Shown: positions 1 to 9,030 of the stretch, piece after piece
How positions within the stretch are numbered: the first letter of the stretch is position 1
Layout: every line of letters starts with the position of its first letter
Origin: Dasania phycosphaerae
GTDB taxonomy: Bacteria > Pseudomonadota > Gammaproteobacteria > Pseudomonadales > Dasaniaceae
Assembly (NCBI RefSeq): GCF_026891035.1
Contig: NZ_JAPTGG010000001.1
Span: 62,001 to 126,000 of the forward strand
Length of the DNA stretch: 64,000 nucleotides
Direction: 5' to 3'
Position numbers and translations under genes: made by a program
The notes under the pieces: generated by a model
What the model saw: the letters and a program-made list of their open reading frames with translations, nothing else
The model's database searches: none
What the model was told of the DNA's origin: nothing

Positions 1-6
1 ATATTA

Positions 7-23
7 TTTTACAGCATTTTACA
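7..23. promoter_or_regulatory. TGTAAAA direct-repeat site (left edge)
   Basis: Two TTTTACA heptamers are separated by GCA, giving a 10-bp period. Read on the minus strand this is TGTAAAA-N3-TGTAAAA, the same arrangement as the two sites between the divergent operons at 1781-1805 and 1834-1850. It lies just beyond the 3' end of the DUF3754 gene, so it may serve a gene to the left of the window. The spacing suits an OmpR-type regulator, but the binding protein is inferred only. Confidence 0.4.
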
Positions 24-40
24 ACTGCCAATGTAGGCTC

Positions 41-1276
41 TTACATTGTCGCTGTTGAGCTAAAGTATTTATTCCAGCGGCACTCTAAAACATTGATAGT
101 CTCAGATAAAGGCATGGACCTATAAAAACCTCTATCATGTTTAACAACGCCTAAGTTTAGCAACTTATTTAGCGCATCATCTATTTCAAAATCAATATCA
201 CACTGCCATAGATCTTTTAACCAAGCCTCTACTGCCGTATCAATTTTTTGCCTTGATAAAGGCTTATCCGCGACAAACAAAATAAAATAAGCCAATAGGG
301 CCTCTTTGACCTCCTCTTCTTCAGCATCATTAGTGATGCGGAACAGAACCCCGGCATTATTATCCAAGTTTTTAAAATAGAGGTTTTTAGTCAACTCCTG
401 CATAAACCGCAGCTTTCTGTTTTTGAAGTTAGCAAACTGCTTCCATATATAAGTCGCTAGCGTAGCAGCACCGGCCAATAAGGCAACTATAGCAGTATTA
501 TTGATATTTACCGGCTCAGCATGCAGCCCCAACCAAAAGCCCAGCAACGACCCCAACAGTAGCAAAGTGGCACTAAGCTTAGTTGTTAACACTATACCGC
601 CGCTAATAATTGCCGGCACACCTATTAACAACTTGTCTCGCATACGCATACGCACCTGGGTATTAGGAAACAGCATTTCTAAGTCTGCTTTCGGCACATT
701 GCAAAACAACTTTAACATGCTGCGACCGGCCATATGATCGGGTTGCAAAGGGTTTTCTGACCAGCCATCTTTAAAGCGTATGTAAATCACCACACGATCA
801 TAATGGGTAAATCTTATAGTCTTAGAAAACAAGCCTAAGCAGCTGGTCAAGCGTTCTTCGCGTATAGACTCACCCCGACAAAACAATAACTGTTCTGAAA
901 AATCGTCAAAATCAACCTGCAAGCGTATTTTGAAAAGCGAGGACTCTTGCATCGCTTGATGAATATCGCCCTGATTCAAGGGCTGGTAATTCGCTTTTTC
1001 CAACAACTCCGCTAGTAACACCGGAAAATCATCATCACCTTTTGTTACCTTATATAGACAGGGGTACGGCAAGGTATCTGAATCAGGATCTACCGAAGAG
1101 TAGCTATTCTTTAATCGCTCTATGCGCTGATGAAATTCATAATGAAACACGCTATCTAGCATGCGCACCATCTGTCGAAAGCTATCCTCTTGCGCTTGCA
1201 GCGTAATATTAGTAAGGCACATCTCAACAAGGTCATGCTTGCGAAAAGGAATGAAACGATTTTTGCTTGCCCTCAT
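41..1276 (-). CDS. DUF3754 (TMEM143-like) membrane protein
   Basis: This 411-residue protein resembles the DUF3754/TMEM143 family: an N-terminal cytosolic part with the RFIPFRKHDLVEMCL start typical of the family, then hydrophobic segments at about residues 217-250 and 262-278, and a cytosolic C-terminal domain that looks helical and acidic. The molecular function of the family is not established. The ATG is preceded by a strong GGAGGTG ribosome site. It follows the small gene at 1296-1697 after 19 bp, so the two are probably cotranscribed leftward from the spacer that also drives the signalling operon. That shared spacer suggests control by the neighbouring response regulator, which is an inference. 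Confidence 0.8.
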   Translation of the reverse strand: MRASKNRFIPFRKHDLVEMCLTNITLQAQEDSFRQMVRMLDSVFHYEFHQRIERLKNSYSSVDPDSDTLPYPCLYKVTKGDDDFPVLLAELLEKANYQPLNQGDIHQAMQESSLFKIRLQVDFDDFSEQLLFCRGESIREERLTSCLGLFSKTIRFTHYDRVVIYIRFKDGWSENPLQPDHMAGRSMLKLFCNVPKADLEMLFPNTQVRMRMRDKLLIGVPAIISGGIVLTTKLSATLLLLGSLLGFWLGLHAEPVNINNTAIVALLAGAATLATYIWKQFANFKNRKLRFMQELTKNLYFKNLDNNAGVLFRITNDAEEEEVKEALLAYFILFVADKPLSRQKIDTAVEAWLKDLWQCDIDFEIDDALNKLLNLGVVKHDRGFYRSMPLSETINVLECRWNKYFSSTATM

Positions 1277-1295
1277 GCCCCCACCTCCAGCGCTG

Positions 1296-1697
1296 TTAAA
1301 CAGCCGCCCTTTGTAGATAAGTATCCACCTTAATACTGGCGGGTTTGACTAAGCTCTCTAACAAGGTCAGTGTTGGCTGCTGCTCTGATCGTACAACTAT
1401 ACCTAATTTAGCCATAGTCACTCGGCCATGAACTGACAAGCTCAATTGGTTGGTAAGCAAGACATTACCACTATTTATCACCGCACATTGATCCACATCA
1501 ACTATATGCTTACCCCTACCATCCTCATACTCTAACTGTAAGCTCAACTGGCCACTAAAATTAACCCCAGCGGTGACCCAAGCTCTTATTGCGAATAGGC
1601 CCTGCCAGGTAGTCGTCACTGAGGCATGACGATGCCCAGTCATGGCATCGCTAACATTATCATCTAAGACCATATAATAATTTTGATAGCTACTCAT
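1296..1697 (-). CDS. hypothetical protein, 133 aa, upstream of DUF3754 gene
   Basis: I do not recognise this 133-residue protein. It has no signal peptide or membrane segment and alternates polar and hydrophobic residues in a way that suggests a beta-rich fold. There are no cysteines apart from one near the middle (DVDQCAV). The ATG has a good AGGAAA ribosome site six bases upstream. It is the first gene of a leftward pair with the DUF3754 gene. The spacer in front of it (1698-1945) contains the TGTAAAA repeats shared with the response-regulator operon. Confidence 0.65.
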   Translation of the reverse strand: MSSYQNYYMVLDDNVSDAMTGHRHASVTTTWQGLFAIRAWVTAGVNFSGQLSLQLEYEDGRGKHIVDVDQCAVINSGNVLLTNQLSLSVHGRVTMAKLGIVVRSEQQPTLTLLESLVKPASIKVDTYLQRAAV

Positions 1698-1780
1698 GGA
1701 TATTTCCTATAAACACTAATGCCAGTAAATTCATTGTTTAAGTTACTGAAACAAGCATAACAATATTTACTAATATCAAT

Positions 1781-1805
1781 TGTAAAACCCTGTAAAATGT
1801 AAAAA
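1781..1805. promoter_or_regulatory. TGTAAAA direct repeats in divergent spacer (site 1)
   Basis: TGTAAAA occurs at 1781-1787 and 1791-1797 (three-base gap, 10-bp period), and a third TGTAAAA follows directly at 1798-1804. The site lies between the divergent starts at 1697 and 1946. Direct repeats with 10-11 bp spacing are the usual targets of OmpR/PhoB-type dimers. Autoregulation by the regulator at 1946 is an inference. Confidence 0.5.
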
Positions 1806-1833
1806 TCTGTGGCTATCATGCAATATCAGAACG

Positions 1834-1850
1834 TTTTACACGGTTTTACA
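1834..1850. promoter_or_regulatory. TGTAAAA direct repeats in divergent spacer (site 2, inverted)
   Basis: TTTTACA at 1834-1840 and 1844-1850 with a three-base gap forms the reverse complement of site 1 with 16 of 17 positions matching (CGG against CCC in the spacer). The two sites face each other about 53 bp apart in the spacer between the leftward DUF3754 pair and the rightward signalling operon. Confidence 0.5.
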
Positions 1851-1868
1851 ACTGCAATAGCACAATAC

Positions 1869-1884
1869 GCGGTATTATTACCGC
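1869..1884. promoter_or_regulatory. 16-bp perfect palindrome before the response-regulator gene
   Basis: GCGGTA-TTAT-TACCGC is a perfect inverted repeat with six-base arms, about 60 bp upstream of the TTG start at 1946. It contains a TATTAT that could serve as a -10 element. It could be an operator or a small mRNA stem; neither is shown. Confidence 0.3.
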
Positions 1885-1945
1885 TATTTAAACTCAGTCA
1901 TGAAGGCCGAGATAGCTTGATTAAATCAGGATTAAGGAAGCGCCC

Positions 1946-2662
1946 TTGCACATAGGCCTACTAGAAGATGACCCACAACAAGCCGAACTAGTTTGTAACT
2001 GGCTAAGCGCTGCTGGCCACGATATTTGCCACAAGGCTAACGGCAGTGATTTTTTAGAGGCTTGCAAACACCAGCTTTTCGATATGGTCATACTAGATTG
2101 GGAGCTACCCGATCAAACCGGCATAGAGGTATTGAACACACTAAGAAACATTGAGCAAAATAATCTGCCCGTTTTATTTACCACCCAACGTGACAGCGAA
2201 GAAGACATAGTCGCCGCTCTCAGTGCTGGCGCTGACGACTACCTCATTAAACCCCTACGCCAAGCTGAACTAATGGCGCGCCTAGAGGCTATGCGCAGAA
2301 GAGCTGGCATAGAATCGCCTAGTGAAGTTATAAGTTTAGGCCCTATAGTTATCGACAGCCGTAAACGCAGCATTACCGTGCATGGTGAAGCAATTAAAGT
2401 CACCCAAAAAGATTATGAAGTCGCACTACTACTGCTAAGCAATATAGGCAAGGTGCTCTCCCGTGAGTTTTTATTAAAAACCGTGTGGGGCGTGGAAGCC
2501 ACACTGAATACACGCACTGTAGATGTACATGTCAGCAGAGTAAGGCGCAGCTTAAAAATTAACCCCGATATGGGTTACTGCATTAAAACTATTTTCCAGC
2601 ACGGCTACCGTTTAGAAAAAATCCCTGCCACTACTATGAGCATTAACAGCAATGATAAATAA
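1946..2662 (+). CDS. OmpR-family response regulator
   Basis: This 238-residue two-component regulator has a receiver domain (residues about 1-118) with the acidic pair D8/D9, phosphoacceptor D51 in VILDW, and the conserved lysine in LIKP near residue 102. A C-terminal OmpR/PhoB winged-helix DNA-binding domain follows (about 128-226, with VDVHVSRVRR). Translation most likely starts at TTG, five bases after AGGAAG; no closer ATG fits the receiver domain. Its 3' end overlaps the LysM/FecR gene by 11 bp, and the CHASE2 kinase two genes on is the likely partner. The TGTAAAA repeats upstream are candidate targets. Confidence 0.9.
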   Translation: MHIGLLEDDPQQAELVCNWLSAAGHDICHKANGSDFLEACKHQLFDMVILDWELPDQTGIEVLNTLRNIEQNNLPVLFTTQRDSEEDIVAALSAGADDYLIKPLRQAELMARLEAMRRRAGIESPSEVISLGPIVIDSRKRSITVHGEAIKVTQKDYEVALLLLSNIGKVLSREFLLKTVWGVEATLNTRTVDVHVSRVRRSLKINPDMGYCIKTIFQHGYRLEKIPATTMSINSNDK

Positions 2663-3992
2663 ATTACGCTTAGCACTAGCGTTTATTTGCAGCCTACTAG
2701 TAATCACTAGCAGCCAAGCAGCCGAGTGGCTTTATACCGTAAGGCCAGGCGATAACCTTTGGAACCTGTGTAAGCAATACACCACCCACCCACGCTGCTG
2801 GCAGGACTTAGCTAAAACTAACAAGGTCACTTATCCCAAGCGTTTACCACCCGGTTTTGTTATTAGCTTTCCCGTAGACTGGCTCAAGGCCATACCTCGC
2901 CCCGTGGAGGTTCGCTTTGTTCTGGGTGAGGTCAGTATTCAAGCGCCCAACAGCGACATAAGCTTAGCCCCTAGCATCGGTGATAAATTGGCGATAGGTA
3001 GTAAAATCACCACCCAACAAGGCCATATCAACTTGCGCTTTGGTGATGGCAGCCTAATGCAATTAGAGCCCCACTCTGAGCTACTCTTAGACAGCTTATC
3101 CAACTTTGATGGCGTAGGCATTGTTGATAGCCGCATGCGCTTAAACCAAGGCGCGGTTAAAACCCGAGTCATTAAACGCCAACCCGCCAGCCGCTTTCAA
3201 ATCACCACGCCCACGGCCGTGGCAGCCGTGCGCGGCACCGAATATCGCGTGAGCAGTGTTATAGGCGAGCAAGCGTTAATGCGCAGCGAAGTTTTCGAAG
3301 GTTTAGTAGACGTTAGCGCTGCCAGCAATTCGCAACCCGTCGCCGCTGGCTTTGGCATTGTTGCCAAACAGGGTCAAGCCCTAAACCCAGCCAAGCCGCT
3401 ACTACCTGCACCAAAGTTCAGCATTAATAAGCAAGCTCAATTACTACCTTTACAGCTACAATGGCAGCCCGTGCAAGATGCCCAACATTATTTATTAAGC
3501 CTGTTCGAAGATAACGACCAGCAAGAGCTAATCAGCCAGTGGCAAGTAGCCCAAAGCCAGCATCAACTCGTAGATTTAGCCGCCAATTGTTATCGCTTGC
3601 AACTGCGCGCCGTTGATCAGCAACAATTACAAGGTTTAGCCAGCCAGCAAAGATTATGCATAGCTCCTGCAATCTCGACGCCTATATTAGATAGCAGCAA
3701 ACTAAAATCATATAACAAAACTGCCACATTAGAATGGCCAGCACTGGCCAATGCGAAACGTTATTACTATCAACTCGCCTTAGATAAAAACTTTGAGCAG
3801 ATTATTGATGAGCAATGGCAAAACCACACCCAGCTAACACTATCCGGCGAGCAGCCACTTTATATACGTATAAAAGCACAGGGTGAACAGGGGCAAACCA
3901 CTGCCTACAGCAACGCCTTACACTGGCAACCCAGCGCTAACAATTGGCCTGCCGCCATTATTTTTGTTTTATATGCGCTGGCTGTTTTATAA
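2652..3992 (+). CDS. secreted LysM/FecR-domain protein
   Basis: The 446-residue protein begins with a signal peptide (about residues 1-23, cleaved after SSQA). A LysM peptidoglycan-binding domain follows (YTVRPGDNLWNLC, about 27-75), then a FecR domain (about 95-215, with TPTAVAAVRGTEYRV). The rest looks like two beta-sandwich modules. LysM implies location at the cell wall. It is translationally coupled to the response regulator upstream (11-bp overlap) and to the CHASE2 kinase downstream (20-bp overlap). This suggests it is a periplasmic input or accessory for that kinase; the role is inferred. The last 15 residues are hydrophobic and lie in the overlap. Confidence 0.85.
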   Translation: MINKLRLALAFICSLLVITSSQAAEWLYTVRPGDNLWNLCKQYTTHPRCWQDLAKTNKVTYPKRLPPGFVISFPVDWLKAIPRPVEVRFVLGEVSIQAPNSDISLAPSIGDKLAIGSKITTQQGHINLRFGDGSLMQLEPHSELLLDSLSNFDGVGIVDSRMRLNQGAVKTRVIKRQPASRFQITTPTAVAAVRGTEYRVSSVIGEQALMRSEVFEGLVDVSAASNSQPVAAGFGIVAKQGQALNPAKPLLPAPKFSINKQAQLLPLQLQWQPVQDAQHYLLSLFEDNDQQELISQWQVAQSQHQLVDLAANCYRLQLRAVDQQQLQGLASQQRLCIAPAISTPILDSSKLKSYNKTATLEWPALANAKRYYYQLALDKNFEQIIDEQWQNHTQLTLSGEQPLYIRIKAQGEQGQTTAYSNALHWQPSANNWPAAIIFVLYALAVL

Positions 3993-6303
3993 ATCCAATT
4001 GGCGCCGGCTACGGCGCCATCAAGAGCTAATTAGTCTAGCCTTACTGCTAAGTTTACTTAGCTTGTGGCTAAGCAGCCATAATATAAGCAAACAATTTGA
4101 TTGGTTGCTATACGATCAAGTCCAACAGTTTAGCCAGCTGCCTGCCGCCAATGACATCGTAATTGTTAACATAGATGAAAAAAGTATTGCCACCCTAGGG
4201 CGCTGGCCTTGGCCTAGAGACAAACACGCTCAACTCATTACACAATTACAGCAGGCTGGGGCTAAAGCTATAGCATTTGATATTATTTTTGCTGATAGTG
4301 ACAGCAACAATCCCGAGGCTGATCTCGCCTTTGCCCAAGCTATAGCCGACCACGGCAAAGTGCTACTGCCCTTATACATCAAACAAATCAGTTTGCAGGG
4401 GCAGGTTTTAGAAGTCCCCCCCGCCCCACTATTTTACCGCGCAGCCCACAGCATAGGTCATGTGCATGTAGCTCCCAACGAGGACGGTGTGGTGCGCAGC
4501 TTATTTTTAAAAGAAGGAGTTAACAGCGCTTACTGGCCACATTTGTCTCTAGCCTTATGGCAAATGTTAGCTGGCCCCCAGCCTTTACCTGGCAGCCAGC
4601 AAGCAGCTGCCAATACAACATCACAACAACAATATATTATCCGAGATTTTCATAATTTCTTACCCATGCCAGGCCCGCAACAAGGCTTGCGCCACGTTTC
4701 GTACAGCGATGTAATAAACGCGGAAGTCGATAGCAGCTTATTAAAACACAGCTTGGTTTTTGTTGGTGCCAGCGCCGCCGGGCTTGGCGATACTATAACC
4801 ACACCTATAGGCACCATGAACGGGGTAGAGTTTAATGCCTGGGCTTTTCACGCGCTGCGCAACGGCGTGCTCATACAACAACTAAACCGCACTACGCTCA
4901 TTATTTGTCACAGCATCAGCGTGTTTATCTTGCTATTAATATTAGGCAGGCTCAGCCCCCGCGCATTTTTAACGGCCACACTGTTAAGCATTATAGGCTT
5001 AGTGACTATTAGCGCTCTACTGCAGCTACAGGCCCAACTATGGCTAGCCATCAGCCCCATCATTATTGCCTTGTTAGCCTTTTACCCTTTATGGAGCTGG
5101 CGACGCCTAGAAGTAGCCTTGCACTACCTGTGCCAAGAAATGAACGATCTGGAATCCAGCCCTATCACTACAGCACTAGCAATTTCAGCTAACAAAAAGC
5201 CAAGCACAAAAGCTAAAGGCAGTGAATTAGTCTCACAAACCATTAACCGCTTAAAACAGTTAAGAAATATCGCCCAAACTAACCAACGCTTAATGCAAAA
5301 AAGCCTAGAACAGTTAAATGATGCCGTCATTATCAGCAACACAAGTGGCCGCATTATACTTAGCAACCAAGCTTTCGCAGAGATGATAAGCCCTACAGAA
5401 CAACAGCAACAGGATCTTTACGCAGCCCTCTCTAACATTGAGCTGCAGAACTATAATTGGCCATCTGTTATTAACGACTTACAAATCAACAGCCCGGCCT
5501 TTGCCCTACAAGGCACACACAAACACAGCGGCAAAGATTTGTTTTGCCAAGGCCATGTGGCGGCAATTAACAGCTCACACAACGACACCTTCATTATTAG
5601 CATCACTGATGTTAGTCAATTAAAAGCAGCAGAAAAATCACGTATAGAAGCACTAAACTTTTTATCACATGATTTACGCTCCCCCATGGTTTCTGTACTA
5701 GCTATTATTGAACAACAGCAAAAACATACAAACCCTCAGCAACAGGCATTAGCCAACATAGCGCTATTAGTACAAAAGAACTTATCCTATGCTGAAAGTT
5801 TTTTACAACTCAACCGTGCAGAAGCCATAACTCACGAGCAACTGCATTTATGTGACCTACATTCAGTATTCGACAGCGCCCAGACCCAGGCAATAGCTTT
5901 AGCTCACAGTAAAAATATCAACATTATTACCCAACGCAGCAATGAAGATGCCTGGGTACTAGGGGATAACAATCTGTTAGAAAGAGCCTTAATCAACCTA
6001 CTCTCAAACGCTATTAAATATAGCCCTGCCAACAGCAAGGTTAGTTTGTCACTGATAGCTGAAGATGAGCAGCTATTATTACAAGTCTGTGACCAAGGCT
6101 GCGGCATTAACGCTGATGAGCTGCCCACACTGTTTGATCGCTACACCCGCGCCAAGCAACACCAGCATGAAATGGGCAGCGGCCTAGGGCTGCACTTTGT
6201 AGCCACAGTTGCCCATAAACACCAAGGGCAGATAGAGGTTAGCAGCCAACTAGGCGAAGGCAGCTGCTTCACCCTTAAGCTCCCCAAAGCTAATCCTGTT
6301 TAG
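3973..6303 (+). CDS. CHASE2-domain sensor histidine kinase
   Basis: The chosen ATG gives 776 residues. A start 30 codons upstream is open but would overlap the FecR gene by 110 bp and adds no domain. Order: transmembrane helix (about 20-37), periplasmic CHASE2 domain (about 40-300, with VIVNIDEKSIATLGRWPWPR), three transmembrane helices (about 306-385), a PAS-like segment (about 446-550), HisKA with phosphoacceptor H566 in FLSHDLRSP, and an ATPase domain with N box LINLLSNAIKYS, G1 DQGCG and G2 GSGLGL. It presumably phosphorylates the regulator at 1946. The CHASE2 ligand is unknown. Confidence 0.9.
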   Translation: MRWLFYKSNWRRLRRHQELISLALLLSLLSLWLSSHNISKQFDWLLYDQVQQFSQLPAANDIVIVNIDEKSIATLGRWPWPRDKHAQLITQLQQAGAKAIAFDIIFADSDSNNPEADLAFAQAIADHGKVLLPLYIKQISLQGQVLEVPPAPLFYRAAHSIGHVHVAPNEDGVVRSLFLKEGVNSAYWPHLSLALWQMLAGPQPLPGSQQAAANTTSQQQYIIRDFHNFLPMPGPQQGLRHVSYSDVINAEVDSSLLKHSLVFVGASAAGLGDTITTPIGTMNGVEFNAWAFHALRNGVLIQQLNRTTLIICHSISVFILLLILGRLSPRAFLTATLLSIIGLVTISALLQLQAQLWLAISPIIIALLAFYPLWSWRRLEVALHYLCQEMNDLESSPITTALAISANKKPSTKAKGSELVSQTINRLKQLRNIAQTNQRLMQKSLEQLNDAVIISNTSGRIILSNQAFAEMISPTEQQQQDLYAALSNIELQNYNWPSVINDLQINSPAFALQGTHKHSGKDLFCQGHVAAINSSHNDTFIISITDVSQLKAAEKSRIEALNFLSHDLRSPMVSVLAIIEQQQKHTNPQQQALANIALLVQKNLSYAESFLQLNRAEAITHEQLHLCDLHSVFDSAQTQAIALAHSKNINIITQRSNEDAWVLGDNNLLERALINLLSNAIKYSPANSKVSLSLIAEDEQLLLQVCDQGCGINADELPTLFDRYTRAKQHQHEMGSGLGLHFVATVAHKHQGQIEVSSQLGEGSCFTLKLPKANPV

Positions 6304-6427
6304 CGCTTTAGATTGTTGCGTTCAAAAAACTCAATAAAAAATTCAAAACGCCGATAACAACACTAACAACAAAAAAACAATAGGCCTTAACGTCATAAAC
6401 AAAACCGGCGTTATACAGGATATTTAA

Positions 6428-7618
6428 ATGGATTTTAACAGGGAACTACAACGCTGCTTATTGCCATTAGGCCAAGCTTATTCGCTACCCGCTCACACAT
6501 ATACTGATGAGTCTTTTTTTTACTGGGAAAAACGCGCCAGCTTTGAAGAACAGTGGTTTTGCTTGGGGTTAGCTAAAGAGCTACCCAATTGTGGCGACTA
6601 TGTTTTAAAAGATGTTTATGACCATAAACTTATACTCCTACGCGATGAACAAAAACAACTGCGGGCCTATAGCCGCGTTTGCCGCCACCGCGCCATGGAC
6701 ATGGCAGCCTGCCCTACATTGGCGAATCAAAATAGCAAGTCTGACATCTCGGCAGACAAAGGTAATATCAGCAAAATAATCTGCCCCTTCCATCGCTGGG
6801 CTTACGATATAAATAATGGCCAACTTCAGCAAAGCCCTCATGCACAACTCAGTACTACACAGCAAGAGATCCGCCTGCCTGAGTATCGACTACAACTATG
6901 GCAAGGCTTTATTTTTATTAATATCAATGGTCTAGCCGGTGAATTCCCCAAACAGCTACTAGTGCTAGAACAACAACTATCGCAAGCTAAGATCAGCCAT
7001 TACGACATACATCCCAACACCACAAAGACAAATTATGAAGGTAATTGGAAACTGGCCATGGAGATTGCCATGGAGTCCTATCATCATATAGGCGCACATA
7101 TTAATACCTTTCAAAAAGTATCTCGCGCCAGCAGCACCTATGTAGACCATGGCAACCAACGCTATGCAGCATTAATTAACCCCTACTGCAAAAACATTGA
7201 TCGCAGCCTAGGCCCCGTTAAATTGGATTTATTCCCCCCGTCCAGCATAGAGCAACACTACCAGGGCTTTGTTTATTACGCGCTATTCCCCAATTTACTC
7301 ATTGGCAGCATGGGGGGATTTTTCGACATCAACATTATTTACCCTATGAGCAAAGACAGCCATGTAGTCGAAGCCTTTCTTTTAGTGCCTGAAGGTGAAA
7401 GCAACAACCCCGGCGTAGCCACTATCCTGCAGCAATTTGACACCATAGAGCAAGAAGACGCAGCACTGATGCAAGCCTGGATTAAAGGCTTAAGCTCTGC
7501 ACAAGCCACGCAAGGCCCATTAACAAAACTAGAAGAGGCCAACTGGCTGTTTTACCAATACCTACTATCCAGCCTGGCAGTTAAAAACACCTCGCCTATA
7601 AGCCTGCAAGAGGTATAA
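6428..7618 (+). CDS. Rieske-type aromatic-ring hydroxylating oxygenase, alpha subunit
   Basis: The 396-residue protein has an N-terminal Rieske [2Fe-2S] domain with C85-x-H87 and C119-x2-H122. A catalytic domain follows with the mononuclear iron motif H219-x4-H224 (in ESYHHIGAH). The loop between the two Rieske ligand pairs is 31 residues, about twice the usual length. No beta subunit, ferredoxin or reductase gene lies nearby, so electron partners must come from elsewhere. The substrate cannot be deduced. The MATE exporter starts five bases downstream and is probably cotranscribed, which may link the oxygenase product to export. Confidence 0.88.
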   Translation: MDFNRELQRCLLPLGQAYSLPAHTYTDESFFYWEKRASFEEQWFCLGLAKELPNCGDYVLKDVYDHKLILLRDEQKQLRAYSRVCRHRAMDMAACPTLANQNSKSDISADKGNISKIICPFHRWAYDINNGQLQQSPHAQLSTTQQEIRLPEYRLQLWQGFIFININGLAGEFPKQLLVLEQQLSQAKISHYDIHPNTTKTNYEGNWKLAMEIAMESYHHIGAHINTFQKVSRASSTYVDHGNQRYAALINPYCKNIDRSLGPVKLDLFPPSSIEQHYQGFVYYALFPNLLIGSMGGFFDINIIYPMSKDSHVVEAFLLVPEGESNNPGVATILQQFDTIEQEDAALMQAWIKGLSSAQATQGPLTKLEEANWLFYQYLLSSLAVKNTSPISLQEV

Positions 7619-7622
7619 ACCA

Positions 7623-9014
7623 ATGAAACTAGCCTGTTTTATACAGGAGTTTAAGCAACTCATAACGCTAGCCATCCCCATGGCCATAGCTGAAGCCGCC
7701 GCTATGGGTATGGCTTTTTGTGATGCGATTTATGCAGCCCATGCCAGCATAGATGATTTGGCCGGAGTATCCTTAGGTGCGGCCTTTTGGAGCCCGCTAA
7801 TCGTATTTAGCTTTGGTGCTTTAATTATTATTGCTACTTATGCCGCCAGGCATATAGGCGCCAACAAAACTCAGCACTTAGATAAATCCTTACAAAGTGG
7901 TTTACGCCTAGCTATTTGTTGGGGCTTATTACTCAGCGCCCTGCTTTTTTGCTCGCACTGGCTAATGCCCTATTTTTCCCTTAGCGAAAAAGCTCAACAA
8001 GTGGCTAGCAGTTATATTATGTGGTTGTCGCCAGCATTATTTTTATGGACCTTATTCACCGCTCTAACATTATTTGCTGAAGGTATAGGGCAAGTAAAAC
8101 TACCCATGATTATTGCTATTATAGGTTTAGCTTTTAATGCGCTGGCCAACTACTTACTGGTTTTTGGCTTTTGGTTTATTCCCGCGCAGGGGGGCGTGGG
8201 CTGTGCCTACGCCACATCATTAACAGCTATCTTAATGCTAGTTTGTTTTGTTATTTGTATAAAAAATCCTAATTACAGCCGTCATCAACTTTTAAAAAAA
8301 TACTACCGTATACCGTTTTCAGAGATTAAAAAACTATTACTCAAAGGATTGCCCGCCGGTATAGGTGCCATGTCAGAAAATTTAATTTTTGTATCGGTGG
8401 CGCTTATATTAGCAGCCACCAGCACCCAAGCTGTAGCTGCTAACCAAATGGTAAGAACATTTTACGAGGTGATTTTTGTATTGATATTTGCTCTGTCACA
8501 GGCGGTAACTATACGCACCGCTACAGCGATAGGTAGCAATAACAGCAAACTAATACGCCGCTGCATTAACACTGGCATATACAGCACCTTATCTATCGCC
8601 ATGCTATTAGCGCTGGGGCTCTACACTGGCGCAAGCTTTATTATTGGCTTATACACCGATGACCTCAACACCGCCAGCTTGGCCAATAGCATCATGTTAA
8701 TCAGCGCATTTTTATTGCTACCCGACAGTTTTCAATATGTCATGCTGGCTATTATGCGTGCCTATCACGATATAAAAATACCTTATTTATTGTTCACCGC
8801 CTGTGGCTGGCTAATTGCGTTACCGCTAGGTTTAGTGCTGTGTTATAGCAATTATTTAAGCCCAGCCCCCATGGGGCCGGTAGGCTTATGGTATGGAATA
8901 TTAATAGGCCTGAGCGTTGCCTGCCTAGCACTATGGCTACGCTTTAAGTTGCACACACAAAATATACGTTGCCACAAAGATCAAGCACAGCTCGTAGCTG
9001 AACTCAGCGTTTAA
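7623..9014 (+). CDS. MATE family efflux transporter
   Basis: The 463-residue, very hydrophobic protein has about twelve predicted membrane helices and the MATE N-terminal pattern (TLAIPMAIAEAAAMGMAFCDAI), typical of NorM-like sodium- or proton-driven drug/metabolite antiporters. The length is normal for the family. It lies five bases after the Rieske oxygenase stop and probably shares its transcript. Which compound it exports is not visible in the sequence. Confidence 0.88.
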   Translation: MKLACFIQEFKQLITLAIPMAIAEAAAMGMAFCDAIYAAHASIDDLAGVSLGAAFWSPLIVFSFGALIIIATYAARHIGANKTQHLDKSLQSGLRLAICWGLLLSALLFCSHWLMPYFSLSEKAQQVASSYIMWLSPALFLWTLFTALTLFAEGIGQVKLPMIIAIIGLAFNALANYLLVFGFWFIPAQGGVGCAYATSLTAILMLVCFVICIKNPNYSRHQLLKKYYRIPFSEIKKLLLKGLPAGIGAMSENLIFVSVALILAATSTQAVAANQMVRTFYEVIFVLIFALSQAVTIRTATAIGSNNSKLIRRCINTGIYSTLSIAMLLALGLYTGASFIIGLYTDDLNTASLANSIMLISAFLLLPDSFQYVMLAIMRAYHDIKIPYLLFTACGWLIALPLGLVLCYSNYLSPAPMGPVGLWYGILIGLSVACLALWLRFKLHTQNIRCHKDQAQLVAELSV

Positions 9015-9030
9015 ACCGTAACAACAGAGG

